Program-made: the position numbers and the translations under genes | Shown here: positions 1 through 7,018 of the stretch, one piece after another | Numbering within the stretch: position 1 is the first letter of the stretch | How the letters are laid out: the number at the start of each line of letters is the position of its first letter | Assembly: GCA_050289385.1 (NCBI GenBank) | Contig: JBNKFQ010000195.1 | Span: forward strand, 1 to 28,418 | Source: JBNKFQ01 sp050289385 | Lineage (GTDB): Bacteria; Pseudomonadota; Gammaproteobacteria; Pseudomonadales; Porticoccaceae | DNA length: 28,418 nt | Direction of reading: 5' to 3' | The notes under the pieces: model-generated | Seen by the model: only the letters and a program-made list of their open reading frames with translations | Database searches by the model: none | Told to the model about the DNA's origin: nothing

Positions 1-331
1 ATGCTACGCGCGCAAAGGGTAGTGGTCCTTTCGCTGGTACTACAGGTGGAGGCTTTTTCTGGAGGGCGAGTAAACCCAATGGCGAAAATATTGGTACGCG
101 TTGATAAATTCAACTGGCTTCGGCATATGGGCAAACTAAAAAAATGGACGCCATGATGAACCGTCAATCAAGTTGCCTGGCCATAAATAATTTGGGCAAA
201 AATATCGCATAGATATTGGCAGTTGGCGCTTGATTGGCATTAATTCCACCGTCATCACCGATGCTTATAGAGGTATCGGTGGTGATTCGCATACAGATTC
301 CGGATTAACTGCTGAATCTGCTTATCTGTAA
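1..331 (+). pseudogene. Decayed coding relic, identity unknown
   Basis: No intact gene is visible here, but protein-like stretches occur in shifting plus-strand frames. Frame 3 reads a Gly/Trp-rich segment ending with TGA near 104 and reopens to about 240. Another frame, from about 200, reads GQKYRIDIGSWRLIGINS and runs to a TAA at 329-331. The YRIDIGSWRLIGINS part loosely resembles calcineurin-like phosphoesterases, but that is a guess from a very short stretch. A 51-codon ORF from base 1 to 156 overlaps these frames and does not look more convincing. I read the stretch as the damaged 3' end of a gene that begins outside the window. A terminator lies about 150 bp downstream on the same strand. 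Confidence 0.3.
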
Positions 332-347
332 AGTGAATCAAGACTGA

Positions 348-464
348 ATCAAGGATGGGCAGTGAAAGTTTTTCCCTGAAAAAAACGCTTAGAGTATACA
401 TGGTGTACTTCATTTTTGAACTGGGGCGATTCAGAGTGTTAATTGTTTTTTGCCTGTCCTCAAG
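348..464 (+). repeat. Short interspersed repeat, copy 1 (long form)
   Basis: This stretch matches 6581-6656 at both ends. The shared left block is ATCAAGGA, GTGAA, a T-run, CCC and GAAAAAAACGC. The shared right block is TTCAGAGTGT-AATTG, a T-run, then TGCCTGTCCTCAA. This copy carries about 38 extra bases in the middle (roughly 391-429), including an imperfect dyad around GTATAC and GTGTAC. Ends of the AGGACAGG / CCTGTCCT type, here partly mutated on the left, suggest a non-autonomous palindromic element such as a MITE or REP-like sequence. No transposase is present in the window. Confidence 0.6.
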
Positions 465-476
465 TTTCTTTATTCG

Positions 477-509
477 AAAACCACCTGTCTTCAGGTGGTT
501 TTTGTTTTT
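477..509 (+). terminator. Strong rho-independent terminator
   Basis: An 11-bp perfect stem, AAAACCACCTG (477-487) pairing with CAGGTGGTTTT (492-502), closes a TCTT loop and runs into a T-rich tail to 509. The A/T base of the stem could also support termination on the other strand. On the plus strand it would end transcription from the decayed gene or anything upstream, insulating the sigma-factor cassette that starts 260 bp later. Confidence 0.85.
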
Positions 510-721
510 AAAGAGTCAGGCCCAGCCACTTATCAATCTTGGAGTTGTGTGATTTGGCTGCTCTCAACAATGGAACTCCGCCAGGCCTGTGGAGCTAGCC
601 GGCTACAGCTGTCGGTCAAGGGCTTCGGGGTGACGGCCTGTCAGTGTCTGCCTGCAAGGGTCAAAATGTGCCCAAATTTATTTTAACAGTCCAACTCAGG
701 GAAATCCGACCTGAAACCGTG
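510..721. other. Gene-free spacer upstream of the sigma factor
   Basis: No ORF with protein-like composition, RNA gene or convincing sigma-70 promoter is visible. The short ORFs across it have no start context and odd composition. Together with the relic, the repeat and the terminator it makes the first 768 bases free of intact genes. The promoter for the ECF sigma gene should lie here, but I cannot place it. Confidence 0.5.
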
Positions 722-742
722 TATACCTATAGGAGAGGTATA
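722..742 (+). promoter_or_regulatory. 7-bp dyad around the leader ribosome-binding site
   Basis: TATACCT (722-728) and AGGTATA (736-742) form a perfect 7-bp inverted repeat with a 7-base loop. The Shine-Dalgarno-like AGGAGAGG (731-738) lies in the loop and right arm. As RNA it could hide that site; as DNA it could be an operator. It lies 27 bp before the sigma-factor ATG. Confidence 0.4.
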
Positions 743-745
743 AAC

Positions 746-769
746 GTGGTTGGGGCACCGGACCTTTAA
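746..769 (+). CDS. Possible 7-codon leader minicistron
   Basis: AGGAGAGG at 731-738 is a much better ribosome-binding site than anything directly before the sigma-factor ATG at 769. It is correctly spaced for a GTG at 746. That GTG opens a 7-codon reading frame (VVGAPDL) whose TAA stop overlaps the sigma ATG as TAATG. The arrangement would let ribosomes that finish the minicistron restart on the sigma gene. The alternative is that the sigma gene uses the distant or a weak site alone. The geometry is visible; the function is inference. Confidence 0.25.
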   Translation: MVGAPDL

Positions 770-1371
770 TGCCGCACGATCGAAACAACATTGTCGACTT
801 TGCCCACCGTTATCGCGAAACCCGCGAGCAAGCGCTCGAACGGCTTTATAACGAATACGGTGAGGCTTTGCGTGCCTTTGTGCTTGGCCGTACGGGTGGC
901 GATCAGGAAACCGAAGATGTGGTGCAGGAAGTATTTGCGCGCCTTGCCAGTTTGGAAGAATTACACGAAAAACTGCCGGCCGGTCGTTACGACAATAGAG
1001 CTTACTTGTTTACCATTGCCAATAATTTGCTGGTGGATCGAGAGCGGCGGCGAATTGCGCAAAGCCGGTACGACACTGAGCAATTAAGCAAAGATAGTCA
1101 CAATATACTGGAAATCTCCCCGGAATCCATTTTATCGGCCAAGCGCGAGCTGGATCTGATGAAGCGCGTTATCCTCGAAATGCGGCCCACCTGGCGCCAG
1201 GCTTTTGTGCTGCATCGCTTTAAGTATTTGGGATATCGCGAAATTGCCGAACATATGGGAGTAAGTCTCAAGCAAGTGGAAAATTTTATGGCCCAGGCTC
1301 TGGTTAGAATCCGGAAAGCAGAACAGCGCATTCGAGATAGCGAATCTCAGGAGGGTAAACACAATGGATAA
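769..1371 (+). CDS. ECF sigma factor, FecI type
   Basis: This 200-residue protein has the two-part layout of group IV sigma factors. Region 2 lies at about residues 15-85 with the core-binding DVVQEVFARLAS motif, and region 4 at about residues 130-185 with a helix-turn-helix, YREIAEHMGVSLKQVENFM. The family directs RNA polymerase to receptor genes after an outer-membrane signal. Its stop overlaps the start of the fecR-like gene by 8 bp, and a TonB receptor with an N-terminal signalling domain follows, the standard cell-surface signalling order. The likely target is therefore the receptor promoter in the 240-bp gap after fecR. No strong ribosome-binding site directly precedes this ATG; it overlaps the stop of a short upstream frame. 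Confidence 0.92.
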   Translation: MPHDRNNIVDFAHRYRETREQALERLYNEYGEALRAFVLGRTGGDQETEDVVQEVFARLASLEELHEKLPAGRYDNRAYLFTIANNLLVDRERRRIAQSRYDTEQLSKDSHNILEISPESILSAKRELDLMKRVILEMRPTWRQAFVLHRFKYLGYREIAEHMGVSLKQVENFMAQALVRIRKAEQRIRDSESQEGKHNG

Positions 1372-2404
1372 ATCCACTACCCACGAAGCGGCCAGAGAAT
1401 TCGCACGATTACTGTCTGGCGAGAAAAGTGTACAGGATGTGCGTCAGGGCAAAAACTGGCGCAGTCGCGACATCGCCTGGCAAAAAGATTTTATTCATAC
1501 CGCGCACACCCTGGCTGATTTGGAGGCATTGGCAAACGACCCGGATATTCTCGCCCTGGCAGAGCCGGCGCCAATTGTGACGCGGTGGGTGAGAAAATAT
1601 CGCAAAAGTCTCGCGGCCGCAGCCGGTGTTTTATTGGCTGTGGCAGTGTCATTGTTCCATGTGTTTGAAAGCGAAACGAAATCGGAATTGGGAACGGACG
1701 TCAAACGTTATGTCACAAGGGTTGGTGAGCAAAAAACCATTGATTTATCGGATGGCAGTATTATGACATTGAACACCGGCACCCAGGTATTGGTGGACAT
1801 AACCGGGGAGGCTCGCCGGGTGATACTGGAGCGGGGCGAGGTGTATTTTGATGTGGCCAGCGATGCAACACGCACCTTTAGTGTAGACCTTGGGGTGAGG
1901 TCGGTGACGGTGTTGGGAACGGCATTCAATATCCAAAAAACGCCGGATACTTTTACGGTATCGGTTGCCGAGGGTATGGTGTCGATTCATAAAAAGGATG
2001 TCTCTGTATCATCTTCTTCTCCCTTGCTGGTCGCGCCGACAGGTGAGTTGGTTCGATTGCCTTCGTCAGGGCAGCAGCGCCTGCAGGCGGGAAGGGCGGC
2101 AACATACGATGCCAATACCAATGAAATTGTTGGTTTTACGCCGACAAATATAAAACGCTTGCACAGTTGGCGCACAGGGCTGATCCAGTTTGATCGGGAA
2201 CCTCTATATAAGGTTATTCAGGAATTAAATCGTTACAGCGCAAAAAAAATTCTCATTGAAGACATGACCATTATGGACATGAAAATCTATGCTGCGATTA
2301 AGGTCGGTAAGGTTGAGGATGCCTTGGTAGGGCTGGAAAATACTTTGCCGATTAAGGTGACGTCGTATTTTGATCGGATTGTAATTGTTGGAAGAGACAA
2401 CTAA
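1364..2404 (+). CDS. FecR-type transmembrane anti-sigma regulator
   Basis: This 346-residue inner-membrane protein relays the receptor signal to the sigma factor. A cytoplasmic N-terminal anti-sigma segment (1-80) is followed by a single hydrophobic helix at about 82-101. A periplasmic FecR domain (about 115-215) contains DGSIMTLNTGTQV and GEVYFDV, and a small C-terminal domain (about 270-345) is of the kind that contacts the receptor STN domain. AGGAGG sits 8 bases before the ATG, and the start overlaps the sigma gene by 8 bp, indicating translational coupling. By family knowledge, periplasmic contact triggers proteolysis and sigma release. The FecR fold is clear; the signal is unknown. Confidence 0.9.
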   Translation: MDKSTTHEAAREFARLLSGEKSVQDVRQGKNWRSRDIAWQKDFIHTAHTLADLEALANDPDILALAEPAPIVTRWVRKYRKSLAAAAGVLLAVAVSLFHVFESETKSELGTDVKRYVTRVGEQKTIDLSDGSIMTLNTGTQVLVDITGEARRVILERGEVYFDVASDATRTFSVDLGVRSVTVLGTAFNIQKTPDTFTVSVAEGMVSIHKKDVSVSSSSPLLVAPTGELVRLPSSGQQRLQAGRAATYDANTNEIVGFTPTNIKRLHSWRTGLIQFDREPLYKVIQELNRYSAKKILIEDMTIMDMKIYAAIKVGKVEDALVGLENTLPIKVTSYFDRIVIVGRDN

Positions 2405-2644
2405 AAGCTGTCAGCTTCAGGCGGCAAGTATTGACTGCAAAGTGTCACTGAAGTGGCGGATGTTGCAACAAAATAAGTTGGCCTGGTCGCAATACATTCA
2501 ATTAAAACCATTTCCGACTGTGTATGTCTATCTCTTGCAGCTGTCTTTTAGGGGTAATTGGTTTTAACTCCGTGTAGTAGATGAGAGCCCCAAAAAATAC
2601 AAGGGCAACTCAAGTCTTACGATTAATTGCCAAGAGGTGGGAAA

Positions 2645-5272
2645 GTGAAAAAGCATAAGTCAATTACTCTAATGTCACTATCAGCGGTAATGTTTGGGGT
2701 GCTGGGTTCGGTATCAGCAGCCGATACCGAGTCATTTGATCTCAACATAAAGAGCCAAAACGCCGGGTCCGCATTGTTGCAACTGGCTGAAAAATCCGGC
2801 GTTCAGATTATGGTGCCGGACGCCATTGGTAAAAACATTATGCTGCCGTCGGTAAAGGGGCAGTACACGCTGTCCAGCGCATTGGACAGATTGTTGCAAG
2901 ACACAGGCCTGACTTACAAATTTACGTCAGATGATTTGGTAGTTATTAATTCCTTTGGCGGAAGCAGTGATACAAGTACTGCGAACAAGTTGCAAATGGA
3001 TGATCAAAGAAAACAGGCCATTGAAGAAATTATAGTAACGGCTACCAAACGGGAAACCAGTTTGCAGGACACCGCCGTGTCCATCAGTGCATTGAGTGGC
3101 GATACTATAGAAAAGCGCGGGCTGGTGCAGATGGGGGATTATCTAAGTACACTGCCGGGAGTAACAATGCAAGATCGGGGGGCTGGCCAAAACTCCATCG
3201 TTATGCGGGGTATTGGCGTCGATCCTGCAGTCGAGACCGAAGCAGTCGGAACCTATTTTGGTGAAACGCCGGTGACGGGAATCGGGCTCTACGGCTCCGG
3301 TCATGCCGATTTCAGGATGGTGGATATCGAGCGAGTCGAGGTGCTTCGGGGCCCCCAGGGCACGCTTTACGGATCCGGATCTATGGGGGGTACCGTGCGT
3401 ATTATTCCCGTGGAACCAGACCTGACGCAAGCCATGGGTACAATTAGGGCCGGGTATTCACGAACCGGAAAACTGGGTGGTGACAACACGACTCTTGAGG
3501 GGGTATTCAATCTGCCGTTGGTGGCGGACCGTCTGGCTGTCAGAGGTGTGGCCTATCGTGTAGACAATAGTGGTTATATTGAAAACATAGCGGGGAGCTA
3601 CCAGGGCAGTAATATTACTCTCGCTAAAGCACAAGCCTATGGCGGTATAGCCAGGGATATTGATGATATCGGCAGTGATGAAACCACTGGTTTCCGGCTG
3701 TCCGCCCTGTGGCAGGCGACCGATAAGCTGGCGGTGGCGTTGAGCTATGCCAGACAGGATACGGAACAGGAAGGATTTCCCGAAGTCGATCTGAAACTTC
3801 CTGGTACCTATCAACAAATTGCACTATTGCCGGGAAGCACGGTTCCTCAGACTTCCGAAGGCGATACTCCAGATCCGGAGGGGCTGCAGTCGGAGCCTCG
3901 CCTGGCTAATGTCCTTGTGGACTATGACCTGGGTTGGGGAAGCCTACATAGTGCATCTTCCTGGGTTAAGTATGAGGGTGCCCGAAATTTTGACTTTACA
4001 TGGCTGGGTTTTACGCCTGGCCCCTATTTCGCAACCGCCCGAAAGCATGTTGATACCTTTGTAGAGGAGCTGCGTTTTACCTCGACATTTGATGGTCCGC
4101 TACAGGTGTTGGCGGGCATTTACTATGAAGATCGGGATTCAAGAGATGTTGGTTCGGAAGGTTTTTCCGGTAGCGCCGAAAGTGCGGCTGATTTCGCAAC
4201 AGACTTGCAATCCGAGTTCCCTCAAGCGATACCCTCCGATGCGCCGCCAGGATTTGTCTGGGAGGTATGGTATAACAACACAATTTCAGAATCGATAAAA
4301 CAAAAAGCCTTTTTTGGCGAATTGTCCTACGACATTACCGATCAGTTTAGCGCAACAATAGGCATTCGCGACTACGAGTATGATCAGACATATCAGTCTA
4401 TTGCTAATGGTTTTTGGAATGCCACGCTTTCACCAACCCTTAATACTGATGCGGCCAATGACTTCAGTGGCCAAACTTACAAGGCCAATTTGTCTTGGAC
4501 GCCAAACGAAGATTCCCTGATTTATGCCCAATGGAGCGAGGGCTTTCGGTTGGGTGAACCGCTAGAGCACATATTCCAATGTGACGATAACGGATTTTAT
4601 GATCTGGAGAACGGCGCAAGAGTACCCATTCGCACGGGCACCGATCCCGATACGCTGGAAAATATTGAATTGGGATATAAAACATCCTTCGCCGACAACC
4701 GTGGCACCTTCAATGCTTCGCTTTATCATATTGATTGGCAGGGTCTGCCAGTCTTGGTTCCTCTGGCTTGTGGAATTGGAAGAACAATCATCAACGCTGG
4801 GGAAGCGACATCGCAAGGTATTGAGTTGGAATCCAGTCTGGCCGTGACAGACAACCTTCGCCTGGACCTGAGCGCCTCCTGGAATGAAACGCAACTGGCG
4901 AAGGACAGTGAAGAAATCGGCCGCAAGGGCGAGGATTTGCCCGGCTCAGCGGATTTCAATTTGAGTGCCGGCCTCGAGTATGGATTTGACGTGGGCGGTT
5001 ACCCGGCCTTCACGCGATTAGACTACGCTTATGTGGGCTCATACGACACGTTTGTTGGTCAGCCATCGTCAATCCCTTCTTCGGGTGATTACCATCAAGT
5101 CCATGTCAAGGCCGGCGTTTCCATTCGCAACGTGGATATCGATCTATTTGTCAACAATCTGACCAATGCCGATGATCTGACCTGGACGCACCCCCTTGGA
5201 AACGTAGGAACTACTCGTGCCTATCGACTTCGTCCCAGAACTGTTGGCTTGAATTTCAGCTATCAATTTTGA
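2645..5272 (+). CDS. TonB-dependent outer-membrane receptor with STN signalling domain
   Basis: I place the start at GTG 2645, because AGAGGTGGG lies just before it and it gives a clean signal peptide (KKHKSITLM through VSAADT). A TTG at 2627 would add six residues. The 875-residue product has an STN domain at about 40-102, a TonB box near 127-133 (EEIIVTA), a plug domain to about 270 with VEVLRGPQGTLYGSGSMGG, and a 22-stranded-barrel-sized remainder ending in Phe (NFSYQF). It imports a ligand through the outer membrane using TonB energy, and the STN domain should signal through the preceding FecR and sigma proteins. The ligand cannot be read from sequence: the classic guess is a ferric siderophore or haem, but no siderophore gene is nearby. 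The 240 bp upstream holds no gene and probably the sigma-dependent promoter. Confidence 0.93.
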   Translation: MKKHKSITLMSLSAVMFGVLGSVSAADTESFDLNIKSQNAGSALLQLAEKSGVQIMVPDAIGKNIMLPSVKGQYTLSSALDRLLQDTGLTYKFTSDDLVVINSFGGSSDTSTANKLQMDDQRKQAIEEIIVTATKRETSLQDTAVSISALSGDTIEKRGLVQMGDYLSTLPGVTMQDRGAGQNSIVMRGIGVDPAVETEAVGTYFGETPVTGIGLYGSGHADFRMVDIERVEVLRGPQGTLYGSGSMGGTVRIIPVEPDLTQAMGTIRAGYSRTGKLGGDNTTLEGVFNLPLVADRLAVRGVAYRVDNSGYIENIAGSYQGSNITLAKAQAYGGIARDIDDIGSDETTGFRLSALWQATDKLAVALSYARQDTEQEGFPEVDLKLPGTYQQIALLPGSTVPQTSEGDTPDPEGLQSEPRLANVLVDYDLGWGSLHSASSWVKYEGARNFDFTWLGFTPGPYFATARKHVDTFVEELRFTSTFDGPLQVLAGIYYEDRDSRDVGSEGFSGSAESAADFATDLQSEFPQAIPSDAPPGFVWEVWYNNTISESIKQKAFFGELSYDITDQFSATIGIRDYEYDQTYQSIANGFWNATLSPTLNTDAANDFSGQTYKANLSWTPNEDSLIYAQWSEGFRLGEPLEHIFQCDDNGFYDLENGARVPIRTGTDPDTLENIELGYKTSFADNRGTFNASLYHIDWQGLPVLVPLACGIGRTIINAGEATSQGIELESSLAVTDNLRLDLSASWNETQLAKDSEEIGRKGEDLPGSADFNLSAGLEYGFDVGGYPAFTRLDYAYVGSYDTFVGQPSSIPSSGDYHQVHVKAGVSIRNVDIDLFVNNLTNADDLTWTHPLGNVGTTRAYRLRPRTVGLNFSYQF

Positions 5273-5310
5273 CGCTGAAAATAACCCGGTAGTGCCATGA
5301 TATTTGTTCT

Positions 5311-5338
5311 GCAATGACCCAGGTGCATGGGTCATTGC
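5311..5338. terminator. Hairpin downstream of the TonB receptor
   Basis: GCAATGACCCA (5311-5321) pairs perfectly with TGGGTCATTGC (5328-5338), an 11-bp stem with a 6-base loop. It lies 38 bp after the receptor stop, between convergent genes. Neither side has a good T-run, so it could be a factor-dependent terminator or an mRNA 3'-end stabiliser for either strand. Confidence 0.55.
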
Positions 5339-5502
5339 AAAACGTTCTTCAGAAAACCGCATTTCCTCCAAACTACGCTTAATGGTTCCGGGCTGTCCAA
5401 AAATTGTTTTCACGTTTTATGCTTTGGTTAATCAGTGGTGAGGCACCAGTCGAAATATTGTGATATGAACAAGGAAGGTCAGGAAAACCGTATTTATTCC
5501 CC

Positions 5503-6624
5503 TTATGCCTTTGCCAGCGATTTGATCGCAACCGTTTCATCGGCCAGACCTGAGCTATCGATTTCAACCTGTTGTGTAATCAGACGCTTGCTAACCAAAA
5601 ACTCCCCCGACCGGTTGAAACAATCCGCGGCCACAAGGCGACCTTTTTTCAGATAAAACACCGAAAAGCTGGCGCCCTCGGTGTCGTTGCCGCGCACCAC
5701 CACGTCGTCATAATCCTGGTTGAGTCCGGCGATTTGCAATTTGACATCGTACTGCTCCGACCAAAACCAGGGCAGACTATTGTGAGCCTGTTGTTTGCCG
5801 CAGATCGAGGCCGCGGCGCTTTGGGCCTGAGCGATTGCATTTGGCACGGATTCCAGGCGCAGGGGAGTATTGTAAAAACCGTTGGGGTGACTGGTGCAAT
5901 CTCCCGCCGCTACGATATCCGGGTCAGAGGTCATTGCGTATTCATCTACGACGATACCATCGCGTACTTTTAGACCCGCAGCTTCCGCCAGCTCCACATT
6001 TGGCACCACGCCGACACCAATAATTACTATGTCGGCGCGAAATTTGCCGCCGTCGGCGCAGATGACATGGGACACTTTTCTGTCTCCTTCAAACGCAGTG
6101 ACTGCCATGCCCGTTTTTATGGTTACTCCCCGTTGGCTGTGAGTGCGCACAAAAAAATCGGAAATCTGATGGGCAGTCACCTGTGCCAGAATCCGCGGCG
6201 CCATTTCCAGAACACAGACCTCCATGCCCATGGCGTTGAGCGCGGCGGCGGTTTCCAGCCCCAGATAGCCACCGCCGACGATGACAACACGGCATCTCTT
6301 TTTGGCCCGAGCCTGAATTTGTTCGGCATCGCGAATATGGCGCAAATAAAAAATACCATCGAGATCAGAGCCGGGAATGGTCACTCGGCGTACTCACGAT
6401 CCGGTACAAAGTGCCAGCTTGTCGTAATGAAGCACTTCGCCACTGTGCAACACGACCGATTTATAAACCCGGTCAATCATCTCCACCCGCGTCCCCAGAC
6501 GGAATTCGATTTGATATTTATCGTAATCAACGACGGGTCGAATCAGGATATCGTCACGGCCTTCCGTGCCCTCTAAAAAAATCAAGGACAGGAAGTGAAT
6601 ATTTTTCCCCGAAAAAAACGCCAT
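5503..6624 (-). pseudogene. Broken ferredoxin-reductase-type FAD/NAD oxidoreductase
   Basis: The translation matches the rubredoxin/ferredoxin reductase family that feeds electrons to oxygenases and P450s. It has the NAD-binding motif VVIVGGGYLGLETAAALNAMG, the FAD-contact segment DIVAAGDCTSHP and a C-terminal reductase domain. Two lesions are visible. An in-frame TGA (6394-6396) sits where the family continues as TGSRxRRxxIPG, most simply a CGA-to-TGA change. The first 40-50 residues, with the N-terminal GxGxxG FAD motif, are missing: the reading frame runs into the repeat element at 6581-6656, just before FLEGTEGRDDILIRP. The 293-residue part from 6384 to 5503 could still be translated, but it would lack the FAD Rossmann segment and is probably inactive. 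Confidence 0.85.
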
Positions 6625-6656
6625 TCAGAGTGTCAATTGTTTTTGCCTGTCCTCAA
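6581..6656 (-). repeat. Short interspersed repeat, copy 2 (short form)
   Basis: This copy has near-matching inverted ends: AAGGACAGG on the left and CCTGTCCT followed by CA on the right. It shares its left and right blocks with 348-464 but lacks about 38 internal bases. It lies exactly at the junction between the truncated reductase and an unrelated short reading frame on the minus strand, and contributes codons to the ends of both. This suggests insertion of the element, or recombination at it, removed the 5' part of the reductase. Confidence 0.6.
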
Positions 6657-6812
6657 ATTTAGCAGCAGGCGGAGATTTGTGCCGGCGATGCCCGGTATTG
6701 CGACCTTCAGCAAGCCTGTGATCCTGATAATACCGGCTTCTGTCACAAAAAATTCGGCGACAAGATACTGATCCGCGACCAAACGGGCCCGCGCACCGAT
6801 TTTCAGTTTCAT
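6633..6812 (-). CDS. Unrecognised 59-residue ORF, probable gene fragment
   Basis: An ATG at 6812 opens 59 codons beginning MKLKIGARARLVADQYLVAE and ending at a TGA inside the repeat element. The codon choice and alternating hydrophobic pattern are protein-like up to about residue 53, after which the repeat supplies the last codons. I do not recognise the family, and it does not resemble the missing N-terminus of the adjacent reductase. It may be the 5' end of a different gene cut off by the same event. No clear ribosome-binding site precedes the ATG, and an opposing frame across the same bases is also open, so coding status is doubtful. Confidence 0.3.
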   Translation of the reverse strand: MKLKIGARARLVADQYLVAEFFVTEAGIIRITGLLKVAIPGIAGTNLRLLLNLRTGKNN

Positions 6813-7018
6813 ATATATACAATTAAAGATTTACATATTGTGACCTTTATGTATTGTTTTTATCGCTAGCATTGCGCATAAATATCCCACACAAACAGAA
6901 AACACAACCAATAAAGCATTCGACCACTTCCGTTGCAAATTTCCCGGATCCAGCCGCAACCGATTCGTTGAGCGTGGCGAGCTTCAAAGTCCCGACTATG
7001 TTCCACTATTGAGAAGGC

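Noticed and set aside
2550..2590. Possible FecI-type promoter (GGTAAT ... CGT) before the TonB receptor
   Set aside because: The spacing between the two short motifs does not match the PvdS-type iron-starvation promoter I know, so I did not annotate it.
6394..6396. TGA in the reductase as a possible selenocysteine or recoded codon
   Set aside because: The family has arginine at this position, there is no redox role for the residue, and the gene has lost its N-terminus, so a nonsense mutation is simpler.
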